The notes under the pieces: generated by a model | Database searches by the model: none | Told to the model about the DNA's origin: nothing | Seen by the model: the letters and a program-made list of their open reading frames with translations, nothing else | NCBI GenBank assembly: GCA_903955385.1 | Contig: CAJBNH010000072.1 | Location: 104,063 to 168,062, forward strand | Length of the DNA: 64,000 nucleotides | DNA from: an uncultured Myxococcales bacterium | Lineage (GTDB): Bacteria; Myxococcota_A; UBA9042 | Direction: 5' to 3' | Shown here: piece after piece, positions 1 through 14,796 of the stretch | How the letters are laid out: every line of letters begins with the position of its first letter | How positions within the stretch are numbered: the stretch's first letter is position 1 | Translations under genes and position numbers: made by a program

Positions 1-866
1 AGGCCTACAACGCGGTCGCTGCGCTGCTGTACCGAACGACGGAGCTTGAGTTGGGGGTCTACGGCGTGGTGCGGACCCAGACCGATGCCCAGGGCTTGGA
101 CCTGAACGCCAACATCGCTGACCTGTACGGCGCATGGTCGACCGGCAAGGGCGCGTGGAAGCTGAAGGTTTCGGGCGAGGGCGCGCTCGTGTGGGGCACG
201 ACCACCTGGCTGCGCACGGCGAACTACCCGCTGCAGATGGACCTGCAGCAGTACGGCGGTGCCCTGCGACTGGACGTCTCGCGTCGTTGGCTGCAGGCAA
301 GGCTCGAGACGGGAATGGCCAGCGGCGACGGTCGGCCGCTGGACGGCACGCTGGGCACCTTCCGCTTTGCCGAGGATTACCGGGTCGGCTTGGTGCTGTT
401 CCCGCACTACCTGCGCCGTCAGACCCAAGCGACCGCGCAGAACCTGACCGACCCGCGCTTTGCCGCGCAGCCGCCCGCCGGCGTCGCTCACGTGGAGAGC
501 GAAGGTGCTGTTTCGCAAGCGATCTACGTCAACCCGGTGGTCCGCCTGCAGCCGCATCCGCGCGTCGCGATCCTGGTGGGCGGGGTGATGGCCAGCGCGC
601 CGACGGTGGTGGCGGACCCGTTTCAGACGTTCCTCACTGGAGGCAAGCCGATCGGGCCTCGCGGGGCGGCGGATGCCCGCGCGCTGGGGCTGGAACTCGA
701 TGGCGGCGTCGAGGGCAACCTGCCCTTGGGCGCCGGCTTTGCCGTGGTGGCACGTCTGCAGGGCGGCTGGCTGCTGCCGGGCGAGGCTTTCGCGGACGCA
801 AGCGGCGCTTCGGCCGATGCGGTCGGTGTCGCGGAAGGATCCGTGGCGTTGTCGGGCCAGTGGTAG
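1..866 (+). CDS. Outer-membrane beta-barrel protein, C-terminal part (5' truncated)
   Basis: The reading frame (codons from base 3) is already open at the left edge and ends with TAG at 864-866, so only the last 287 residues are present. The sequence is a run of alternating polar/hydrophobic segments rich in Gly, Leu, Val and aromatics, separated by loops rich in Gly, Asp and Pro, and it ends in Trp. A C-terminal aromatic residue is the usual signature of a barrel inserted by the BAM complex. Style and length fit a porin or alginate-export-like barrel, but I cannot name the family. The next gene starts 14 bases later, which suggests co-transcription with the lipoprotein that follows. Confidence 0.6.
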   Translation, partial: AYNAVAALLYRTTELELGVYGVVRTQTDAQGLDLNANIADLYGAWSTGKGAWKLKVSGEGALVWGTTTWLRTANYPLQMDLQQYGGALRLDVSRRWLQARLETGMASGDGRPLDGTLGTFRFAEDYRVGLVLFPHYLRRQTQATAQNLTDPRFAAQPPAGVAHVESEGAVSQAIYVNPVVRLQPHPRVAILVGGVMASAPTVVADPFQTFLTGGKPIGPRGAADARALGLELDGGVEGNLPLGAGFAVVARLQGGWLLPGEAFADASGASADAVGVAEGSVALSGQW

Positions 867-880
867 GGGAGAGGGTGACC

Positions 881-3868
881 ATGCGGAACTTCGCGAACGT
901 ACTGATCTTCTCCCTGCTTGTCGGCCTGTGGAGCTGTGCCGATCTTGACCTGACCGAGCGGGGGCTGCACGCGACCTTCGTGGCCGGTCAGGCGCGCGGG
1001 CCAAACATCGTGTTCCAGCCGCTGCACCAGCCGGAGCCGCTGATTCCCTTCCCGAATGATCTGGCGCTGCGCGTGGATCCCGACGGATCGACCCATGCCA
1101 ACATCTCGATGCAGGCGCCGGCCAAGACCGAGCAGCGCAACCGCAAGCACTTCAACGAGGTCGACGGCTTCTCGGGCCTGACGCCGATCACGCTTGCATT
1201 TGACGGGCCGCTGGACCTGACGACGGTGAACGACGACACGGTGTTCGTGGTGAACGTGACGCCGGGGTCCAAGCGCTTCGGCGAGCGCCTGCCGCTGGAC
1301 CTGGGCCGTGGCTGGTTTCCGCACGACGCTGAGCCGCACGCCTACGAGCCCTTCGATCCGTATGCAGATTTCAACAGTTATGTGATGCCGCCCGACAACA
1401 AGATCGACACCGACGGCGACGGCACGCCGGACAAGTGGGTGTACCACTACGAGGTCAAGACCCACACGCTGGACATTCGGCCGTTACTGCCGCTCGAGTC
1501 GGGGGCTCGCTACGGCGTGTTTCTGACGCGCGGCGTCAAGGGCTGGTCGAAGGACGGCAAGTACGGTGCGGTGGTCAGCCCGTTTGACGTCGTCAACCAT
1601 GACAGCCAGACCGAGGCGCTGAAACTGGCGCTGCCGTCGCTGAATCAGGTGGGCGTGCAGGCGGAAGACATCGCCTTTGCGTGGACGCTGTCGACGGGAG
1701 ACCTGGCGCGCACCTTCCGCAAGCTGCGCGACGGCTTGTACGGGTCGGGGCCGTTCGCGTGGCTGAATGCACAATTCTCCGCGAAAATCGCGGATGTGTA
1801 CGACACCGAGATCGCATTCGACGGCGACAAGTCCTACAAGGACTATCCCGTCGTGCCTCGGGACCACACCTACATCGTGCAGGGCGCCTTCATGAAGGAG
1901 GTGTTCGCGCTGATCAACCTGTTCCAGCCCGGTGTCGCCGATAGCTTCACCAACGTCGCGCACGTCGTGTTCGGCGAGTTCACGACGCCGAACCTCCGCG
2001 CAACGAGCGACAACGTGTGGCAGCTCGACACCGTGGCAGGCACGGCCGTCGTGGCCAAGGAGCAGGTTCCGTTCCTGCTGGTCGTGCCCAAGACCACCGC
2101 CAACCACAAGCCCCCGTTCCCGGTCACGATCTACGCCCACGCAACGGGGACCAGCCGCGTCGAGTGCCTGTTGCTGGCCGACCGGCTGGCCCAAGCGGGC
2201 ATCGCCACCTTCGCCATCGATGCAGTCGGCCACGGCCCCGTGCTGACCGAGCCGCGCAAGATGATCGAAGAGCAGGCCGCCAAGACCGGCATGGACGTGG
2301 GCATCTTGATCAAGGCGATCCTCGCGCCCCTGATCTTCACGGACACCGAGAAGCGCTTTCCGGAGGGGACGTCGGTCGACAAGATGCTGGACGTACTGCT
2401 GAATCAGGGCTTCGTTCAGCAGCTGGCCGTCAAGGGCCGCGCAGTCGATGACAACGGCGACTGCTACAAGAAGGGCGGCGAGGCCTATTACGCGCCCGAC
2501 GCCTTCCGCCTGCGCGACGCCATGCGCCAGACGACCTTCGACTTCATCGTGGCCGTGCGCATGCTGCGCGCTCTGTCGAACAGCCATGTCCCCACGCCGC
2601 CAGCGGACCCGCGCACGGCGACCAAGGCGCAGCTGATGCCCAACCTGTTGGCGGGCGACTTCGACATGGACGGCCAGATCGACGTCGGCGGCGACAAGGT
2701 CCCGTATTTCATGATGGGCGTGTCGCTCGGCGGCATCCACACCGCGCTGACGGCCCCGCTGGAGCCCGCGATCACGCACGCCGCCGCCGTGGTGCCGGGC
2801 GCCGGCCTTGCCGACATCTTCATGCGCACGGCGCTGCAGTCGGTGGTCACCCCGCTGATGCACTCGATCCTGGGGCCGATGGTCGTCGGGTGCCCGCGTG
2901 GCGAGGGCAAGGTAGACCTGACCTGGGACGACGACGCCGACAACTGCAACCGGACCGAGACGTTGAGCTATGTCGACGAGGCAAGCGGCCTTTGCCTGGC
3001 TGCTGGCGTCCTGAAGCCCACGGCGCGCGGTCAGCTGCAGATCCCGGCAGGCGCCACGATCAAGGTGCGGAATTTGGAGAATGGCGAGTCGCGTGAGCAG
3101 GTTGCGGCGGCCGACGGGCACTTTGCCGTGGCCGTGTCCAGCGACAAGGGCGATCGCGTCGGCGTCGAGGTTCACGACGCGCAGGGCAAGCTGCTGGCTT
3201 CGGCTGAGCTGACGGCGCCTCACGATGGTCTGGCGAGACAGCGCAACACGCCAGAGTTCCGCCGGTTCGTGCAACTGGCCGCCAACGCTCTGGAAGGCGC
3301 CGACGCGATCACGGTGGCCGACCGCGCGATGCTCGACCCCAGCCCTGGCACCTTGCCAACCAACCTGCTGATGATGCTGTCTGTCGGGGATCGCACCGTG
3401 CCGTTTACGACCGGCGTGTCACTGGCCCGCGCCGTGGGCCTGTTCGGCCGTCCCACCGCTCAGGACGCTGAGCCGTGGCGTGCCTGGACGGAAGAAGCGA
3501 TCGCGCGCGGTCTGCTGACCAGCGGAACCGGAGAAGTGCCGTTGCTGGACCCGACCAAGCCTGAGGGCGGTCCGGGCCTGTGTCGCAAGGTGCCGACCGT
3601 CCCGGGTCAGGCGGCGTTCTCTGCGCTGTGTCTGGCGGACGTCAAGGGCCACCACGAGTACATCGCGCAGCCCAAGAACACAGACGGATTCCCGACTTTC
3701 CAGGGCTACAAGGGGACGTTCACCGAGTACCATCGCAACCAGATCGTCACGTGGTTTCACTCACTTGGAAAGCATCTCGGCGAAGACCCCTGCTGGGCGA
3801 ACAAGGACTGCGTTGCCGCCCGCAACCTGCGCGCCGAGTGGGACTTGCCCATCGGGCAGACGCCTTGA
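881..3868 (+). CDS. Large lipase/esterase-like lipoprotein (alpha/beta hydrolase)
   Basis: Start ATG 881 is chosen because GGGGAG at 867-872 gives a good ribosome-binding site; an in-frame GTG at 875 is too close to it. The 995-residue product has a signal peptide ending in the lipobox L-W-S-C with lipidated Cys19. Residues around 60-130 resemble the N-terminal domain of VolA-type 'virulence factor' lipases. The nucleophile elbow GVSLGG puts Ser615 as the likely nucleophile; GDRTVP supplies Asp837 and the HH pair at 924-925 a His, in the order expected for a Ser-Asp-His triad. Asp/Gly-rich stretches (DTDGDGTPD, DFDMDGQID) look like Ca2+ sites. A surface or outer-membrane-anchored esterase is the likely role; the substrate is unknown. 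Confidence 0.72.
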   Translation: MRNFANVLIFSLLVGLWSCADLDLTERGLHATFVAGQARGPNIVFQPLHQPEPLIPFPNDLALRVDPDGSTHANISMQAPAKTEQRNRKHFNEVDGFSGLTPITLAFDGPLDLTTVNDDTVFVVNVTPGSKRFGERLPLDLGRGWFPHDAEPHAYEPFDPYADFNSYVMPPDNKIDTDGDGTPDKWVYHYEVKTHTLDIRPLLPLESGARYGVFLTRGVKGWSKDGKYGAVVSPFDVVNHDSQTEALKLALPSLNQVGVQAEDIAFAWTLSTGDLARTFRKLRDGLYGSGPFAWLNAQFSAKIADVYDTEIAFDGDKSYKDYPVVPRDHTYIVQGAFMKEVFALINLFQPGVADSFTNVAHVVFGEFTTPNLRATSDNVWQLDTVAGTAVVAKEQVPFLLVVPKTTANHKPPFPVTIYAHATGTSRVECLLLADRLAQAGIATFAIDAVGHGPVLTEPRKMIEEQAAKTGMDVGILIKAILAPLIFTDTEKRFPEGTSVDKMLDVLLNQGFVQQLAVKGRAVDDNGDCYKKGGEAYYAPDAFRLRDAMRQTTFDFIVAVRMLRALSNSHVPTPPADPRTATKAQLMPNLLAGDFDMDGQIDVGGDKVPYFMMGVSLGGIHTALTAPLEPAITHAAAVVPGAGLADIFMRTALQSVVTPLMHSILGPMVVGCPRGEGKVDLTWDDDADNCNRTETLSYVDEASGLCLAAGVLKPTARGQLQIPAGATIKVRNLENGESREQVAAADGHFAVAVSSDKGDRVGVEVHDAQGKLLASAELTAPHDGLARQRNTPEFRRFVQLAANALEGADAITVADRAMLDPSPGTLPTNLLMMLSVGDRTVPFTTGVSLARAVGLFGRPTAQDAEPWRAWTEEAIARGLLTSGTGEVPLLDPTKPEGGPGLCRKVPTVPGQAAFSALCLADVKGHHEYIAQPKNTDGFPTFQGYKGTFTEYHRNQIVTWFHSLGKHLGEDPCWANKDCVAARNLRAEWDLPIGQTP

Positions 3869-3909
3869 CGCCCCAGCTCGGGCCGTCCACGTTCCCGGAC
3901 CGGGTGGCC

Positions 3910-3939
3910 TTGCCGCTGCTGGCCAACGTGGGCTAACCT
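3910..3939 (+). promoter_or_regulatory. Putative sigma70-type promoter for the TPR envelope gene
   Basis: TTGCCG at 3910-3915 and TAACCT at 3934-3939 are 18 bases apart, 37 bases upstream of the ATG at 3977. The same TTGCCG-18-TAnnnT arrangement recurs before other genes here. Not a strong consensus match. Confidence 0.4.
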
Positions 3940-3976
3940 GCCCACCCGTCGACTCATCGTGCAGGGGGAGAGCTCC

Positions 3977-5104
3977 ATGGCCCACCGATGCTCACAGACT
4001 GAAATGCCTGCCTCCATCCGCCTCGTCGCCGTCCTGCTGGCGGGGATGCTGATCGGTCAGGTCAGCTCACCCGCGACCGCGCTTGCAGTTCCGGCGACAG
4101 ACAAGCCGACCGCTGTCCCCGCCCCCGCAACAGCGCCTGCCGCTGAGGTTGCGAAGCCAGAGCCCGCCAAGGCGGAACCCGCACCGACGGACCCGGATCT
4201 GGCGGCACCGGCTGCCGAACCCGCGGCCCCGGCGCCTGACAAGAAGGACGCCGCGAAGAAAGAGCCCGCGAAGAAGGAGGCAGGCAAGGCTGAGGCCGCC
4301 AAGCCCGCCAAGCCCGCCAAGGTCGTCGCCGTTAGCGCCAAGGCCAAAGCCGACGCCGAAGCATTGTCGAAGCAGGCCGGAGAGTACCTGCGCACCGGGA
4401 CCCACAGTCTGGCGGCCGACACGTACCTGAAGGCCTACTCGATGAACCCGCTGCCTGAGTATCTCTACGGTGCTGCTCGCGCGGAGCACCTCGCCGGCCA
4501 ACTGGAGTCCGCGATCGCGACGTACGCGCAGGCGTTGGCCGCCCTGACGCCCAAGCTGCCCCTGTACAAGAAGGTCAAGGCGGCGATGGACATGGCCAAG
4601 GAAGAGCTGGCTGCCCGTCCGGCACCGACCGTGGTCGAGGTTCAGGTCGAGGCTCCGGAGCCCGAGAACGCCAAGCCGGTGCCGATTCCTCAGGATCCGA
4701 CCCCGGTTGTCGTTCAGGCACCGCCGCCGCCCGCACCGTTTGCTTGGGAGAAACCCGTTGGCTACGGCGCACTTGGACTGGGGGCCGTGGCGCTGGTCTC
4801 GGGCATCGTCGTGTACGCGACCGCTTCGGCCGACCAATCAGCGCTGGACGATCTGTACGCCCAGAAGAGCGATCAGGGCATCACCGGCATCACCCGGGAG
4901 GATGCGATCGTGCGTCAGGACAGCATCAACAGCCGCGTCGTCACCACCTGGGCCCTGATCGGCACCGGCGTCGTGTCGGCTGGAGCCGGCGCCTATCTGC
5001 TGTGGTTCCACAAGCCTGCCGCGTCGACCAGCCCCGCCGCCCCCGCCGTTGTCGCCGTGCCTGTTCGCGACGGTGGCCTGCTGCAGCTGGCTTGGCGCTT
5101 CTGA
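3977..5104 (+). CDS. TPR-containing envelope protein with Ala/Pro/Lys linker and two C-terminal membrane segments
   Basis: Start ATG 3977 follows GGGGGAG at 3963-3969; GTG 3959 would place that site inside the gene. The product is 375 residues. A hydrophobic N-terminal segment (about residues 12-30) looks like a signal sequence or anchor. A low-complexity Ala/Pro/Lys/Glu linker follows (about 35-125), then a short TPR-like helical region containing [17 protein letters not shown] (about 135-210). A Pro/Val-rich spacer precedes two hydrophobic helices near 260-280 and 320-340 and a short tail. Such proteins are common in Myxococcota, usually as periplasmic scaffolds, but no specific function can be given. 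mreB follows on the same strand after 133 bases. Confidence 0.6.
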   Translation: MAHRCSQTEMPASIRLVAVLLAGMLIGQVSSPATALAVPATDKPTAVPAPATAPAAEVAKPEPAKAEPAPTDPDLAAPAAEPAAPAPDKKDAAKKEPAKKEAGKAEAAKPAKPAKVVAVSAKAKADAEALSKQAGEYLRTGTHSLAADTYLKAYSMNPLPEYLYGAARAEHLAGQLESAIATYAQALAALTPKLPLYKKVKAAMDMAKEELAARPAPTVVEVQVEAPEPENAKPVPIPQDPTPVVVQAPPPPAPFAWEKPVGYGALGLGAVALVSGIVVYATASADQSALDDLYAQKSDQGITGITREDAIVRQDSINSRVVTTWALIGTGVVSAGAGAYLLWFHKPAASTSPAAPAVVAVPVRDGGLLQLAWRF

Positions 5105-5140
5105 TCGCTTCTCGCGATTATCGGTAACTCTTGGGCCACC

Positions 5141-5170
5141 TTGCCGAACTGCGGAGTCTGCTGCTACCCT
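5141..5170 (+). promoter_or_regulatory. Putative promoter for mreB
   Basis: TTGGGC at 5141-5146 and TACCCT at 5165-5170, spacing 18, lie about 70 bases before the GTG start at 5238. The match is weak but is the best in this 133-base gap. Confidence 0.3.
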
Positions 5171-5237
5171 CGCCGACCGGCGCGCGGACCGTCGTGGGCA
5201 ACTGCGATCGCCACACCCGCGTCCTGGCGACGATCAC

Positions 5238-6269
<1,032 letters not shown>

Positions 6270-6303
6270 GCGAATTCATGTAAAGCACTGCGCCGAAACT
6301 GAC

Positions 6304-6747
6304 TTACGCGGGTGAGCGCGTCTCGAACAGCTCTGCGTGCTGGTGCAGGCGCTCGTCCATCGTCAGCAGGGGCGCGGGGACGACGGTCTGCAGTTTGTCC
6401 AAGCGACGGGCCAGCGCGCGAACCGCCAAGATGTGATCGCGAGGTGTGTCGGTGGTGCCGGTGCCCTGATTGGCCAGGAACAGGTCGAACTGGCGGCTGG
6501 CGGCGACCGGCGCGCGCGACCCACCGCGGCGGCACACCTCGACCACCAAGGATTCGTCATTCGTCAGGCTCTGCAGCGTGATCGGGACTGCACCCCGGCG
6601 CGGAGCACCGACGGAAGCCACGCGCCAGCCGTCCGCAGCCGAACGGCGCGCCTTCCGTGGGGCTGCGGATGCCGTCACACCGACAAGCGCGGCACCGGCA
6701 AGCGACATGCCTAGGAGGGCCAGGAACTCGCGTCGAGATACGGACAT
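6304..6747 (-). CDS. Small Tat-exported protein of unknown function
   Basis: ATG at 6747 is preceded by GAGGAG, giving a 147-residue product. The N-terminus has a textbook twin-arginine signal, S-R-R-E-F-L, followed by a hydrophobic stretch and an Ala-x-Ala cleavage site near residue 30. The mature part is about 115 residues with one Cys and a short domain (ITLQSLTNDESLVVEV...) that I do not recognise; an immunoglobulin-like or cupredoxin-size fold is possible. Tat export implies folding, perhaps with a cofactor, before transport. It is transcribed divergently from the methyltransferase next door and converges with mreB. Confidence 0.6.
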   Translation of the reverse strand: MSVSRREFLALLGMSLAGAALVGVTASAAPRKARRSAADGWRVASVGAPRRGAVPITLQSLTNDESLVVEVCRRGGSRAPVAASRQFDLFLANQGTGTTDTPRDHILAVRALARRLDKLQTVVPAPLLTMDERLHQHAELFETRSPA

Positions 6748-6785
6748 GGGCCACTCCTCGCAACGTTGAAACACCGGACAGAAGG

Positions 6786-6815
6786 AGTCTAGGGAGCAGC
6801 AAGCGGGGAAGTCAA
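6786..6815 (-). promoter_or_regulatory. Sigma70-type promoter for the Tat-exported protein
   Basis: On the minus strand TTGACT (6815-6810) and TAGACT (6791-6786) are separated by 18 bases, and the predicted transcript starts about 30 bases before the ATG at 6747. This is one of the best consensus matches in the window. Confidence 0.6.
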
Positions 6816-6869
6816 ACGCTTGCCGGAAGCGCGGTTCAGGCCGATCCTCCGGAGCCAGGAGAGCGACGG

Positions 6870-7805
6870 ATGACGCAACGGCCACAGCAGACCGCGGTTT
6901 CGAACCAGTTCGATCTGGTCGCCACTTCGCTTGCGCACGTTTGCGGTCGCCCACACCTGCACCTCAAGACACCCACCGGAACGCGTACTTACGCCCTGCC
7001 TCCGGGCGACACCGTGCCCGTAGAGCTGCCCAGCACCTTGGCCCGCGGCCAGCTCTATCTGGACGTGTCGTCCAAGGTCCGGTTGGACGATTTCGCAAGC
7101 GATCTGCGGCGGATCGAGCCGGTCGGCCCCCCCGTCCGCTGTCGGCCTTGGACGGCGTCCTGTCTGGGCATCTGGCGCAGCGTGGAACCATCCGGGTTTG
7201 CAGAGGAAGAGGCGCGGCTGCGGGCGGTGCTGTCCGGGCTGACGGGCGTGGTCGTCGACGTGGGCGCGGGCTGGCCGCAGTCGCTGGACGCGCTGGCGCC
7301 GGCACTGGCGGACCGCCGGGTTTGCTACCTGGCGTTGGATCCTCAGCTTCGGTTGGACGAGTGGCGTGATCGTGTACCGGCGGCGATCGTGCTGCGGGCC
7401 GCGGGCGAGCAGCTTCCGCTGCGCGACGAAAGCGCTGACACCGTACTGATGCTGAGGTCATTCAACCACTTGCGCGATCCGCTTCGGGCGCTTGGCGAGG
7501 CGGCGCGGGTGCTTCGTGAGGGCGGGCGGCTGGTGGTCGTCGACAACACCGCGTTCGGCCTGTTGAGGTCGCCCGGTCAACTGGTCCGCGCCCGCGCCGT
7601 CACCGTCGAAGCCACACCTTTCGAACACCTGCGCAACGCGGCGGCAAGCGATGCCGTCGCCTTGCTTCGTGCCGTGGCAGGGGCGCCGTTTGTCGTGGAG
7701 ACGGTGCGCGAGGTTGCACAAGGTACAGCAAACCAATGGCTGGTGATTGCGCGACGGGACCGGCTCGGGCCCAACGGAGTTGAAGTCTTGCGGGCGGCAC
7801 GGTAA
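6870..7805 (+). CDS. Class I SAM-dependent methyltransferase
   Basis: ATG 6870 is preceded by GGAG/AGGAGAG; the product is 311 residues. The Rossmann-type SAM-binding core starts near residue 128 with VVVDVGAGW (motif I), then an acidic residue after the second strand (LALDPQ). The motif IV region is DTVLMLRSFNHLRDP and the post-motif is EAARVLREGGRLVVVD, all as in the Methyltransf_11 group. The first 120 residues form an unassigned domain with a segment (RPWTASCLGIW) that might bind the substrate. The substrate cannot be inferred. It is divergent from the Tat protein and precedes the MopE-like gene by 131 bases. Confidence 0.75.
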   Translation: MTQRPQQTAVSNQFDLVATSLAHVCGRPHLHLKTPTGTRTYALPPGDTVPVELPSTLARGQLYLDVSSKVRLDDFASDLRRIEPVGPPVRCRPWTASCLGIWRSVEPSGFAEEEARLRAVLSGLTGVVVDVGAGWPQSLDALAPALADRRVCYLALDPQLRLDEWRDRVPAAIVLRAAGEQLPLRDESADTVLMLRSFNHLRDPLRALGEAARVLREGGRLVVVDNTAFGLLRSPGQLVRARAVTVEATPFEHLRNAAASDAVALLRAVAGAPFVVETVREVAQGTANQWLVIARRDRLGPNGVEVLRAAR

Positions 7806-7818
7806 CCTGTGCTATTCT
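7788..7818 (+). promoter_or_regulatory. Putative promoter for the MopE-like lipoprotein
   Basis: TTGCGG at 7788-7793 and TATTCT at 7813-7818 have a 19-base spacer, one or two longer than ideal. The GTG start is at 7937. Confidence 0.3.
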
Positions 7819-7936
7819 GGGAGTTGGCGCGTCAGTTCTCGTTCTTCGGCGCGTGCGGCTTCCCGATCGATCGACCGCAGAATCCCTGCGAGCCACCGGG
7901 CTTCGCAGGACGCCCGTTGCATCGGGGGGAGCTACG

Positions 7937-13786
<5,850 letters not shown>

Positions 13787-13830
13787 CGGACGAGGCGAGC
13801 TGTGGCGTGAAGCCTGGTTCGGCAGAGTGG

Positions 13831-14769
13831 CTACTTGCGCCCTTCCACAAGACTTCTGAGGTAGTACTCGCCGGCGCGATAGCTGGACCGCACCAGCGGG
13901 CCTGAAGCGCAGTACTTGAACCCCAACGCCATCGCGCGGTCGTGCCAGCGCTGGAACTCGTCGGGTTCGGCGAACCGGACGACGTCGTGGTGCCAGGGCG
14001 ACGGCCGCAGGTACTGGCCAAAGGTCACGGCGTCGACGTCATGGGCTCGCAGGTCGGCAAGGGTCTGCTCCACCTGCTCGGCGGTCTCGCCAATGCCCAG
14101 CATGATCGAAGACTTGGTGACCATCGTCGGGTGCCTGCGCCGCACCACCGACAGCACGTCGAGGCTTTGTCGATACGATGCACGGCGGTCGCGAAGCTGC
14201 GGCGTCAGGGCCTCGACCGTCTCTACGTTGTGCGCGAATACGTGGGGCAGGGCATCCGCGACGGTCTCGATGTCGGCCGCAACGCCTTCGAAGTCGGGCG
14301 TCAGCACCTCGACCAGTGTGCGGGGGCTGTGCTCGCGGATGGCGCGAATGGTCGCCGCGAAGTGGGCCGCGCCGCCATCGGGCAGGTCGTCACGGTTCAC
14401 GCTGGTCAGCACCACATAGTCCAGTTCCATCAACGCGACTTGTTCCGCGGCCTTCTCGGGCTCGTCGGGGTCCAGCGGCGCGGGGCGCGGGTGGGTGGTG
14501 ACGGCGCAGAACCGACAGGACCGCGTGCACGTGTCGCCCATCAGCATCAGGGTCGCAGTCCCCTGATTCCAGCACTCGCCGATGTTGGGACACTGAGCTT
14601 CTTCGCAGACCGTGTGCAAGCCGCGCTCGCGCAGGCGGTTCTTGATGCCGGCATAGCGCTCACCGCCGGGCAGCGGCGCCCGGATCCACTCGGGCAGTCG
14701 CCGGGGCAAGGTCGCTCCCTCGCGTTCGCGTTGCCGCAAAAGCGCCGTCTTCTCAGGGGAAATTCGCAA
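13831..14769 (-). CDS. lipA: Lipoyl synthase
   Basis: Radical SAM enzyme that inserts two sulfur atoms into protein-bound octanoyl groups to make the lipoyl cofactor of 2-oxoacid dehydrogenases and the glycine cleavage system. The 312 residues are the normal length. The auxiliary [4Fe-4S] cluster motif is CEEAQCPNIGEC (Cys55, 60, 66), the radical SAM cluster is CTRSCRFC (Cys81, 85, 88), and the C-terminal RSSYRAGEYY supplies the conserved Ser ligand. The start is TTG 14769, with CAGGA five bases upstream. It lies 27 bases downstream of the kelch lipoprotein on the same strand, so they are probably co-transcribed. No lipB is seen nearby. Confidence 0.97.
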   Translation of the reverse strand: MRISPEKTALLRQREREGATLPRRLPEWIRAPLPGGERYAGIKNRLRERGLHTVCEEAQCPNIGECWNQGTATLMLMGDTCTRSCRFCAVTTHPRPAPLDPDEPEKAAEQVALMELDYVVLTSVNRDDLPDGGAAHFAATIRAIREHSPRTLVEVLTPDFEGVAADIETVADALPHVFAHNVETVEALTPQLRDRRASYRQSLDVLSVVRRRHPTMVTKSSIMLGIGETAEQVEQTLADLRAHDVDAVTFGQYLRPSPWHHDVVRFAEPDEFQRWHDRAMALGFKYCASGPLVRSSYRAGEYYLRSLVEGRK

Positions 14770-14796
14770 GGGTTCCTGCCTTGTGGCGCATTGGGG

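Noticed and set aside
134-880. N-terminal extension of the lipase-like lipoprotein frame
   Set aside because: It overlaps the barrel gene in another frame and has Arg/Gly/Ala-rich shadow composition; the signal peptide begins at 881.
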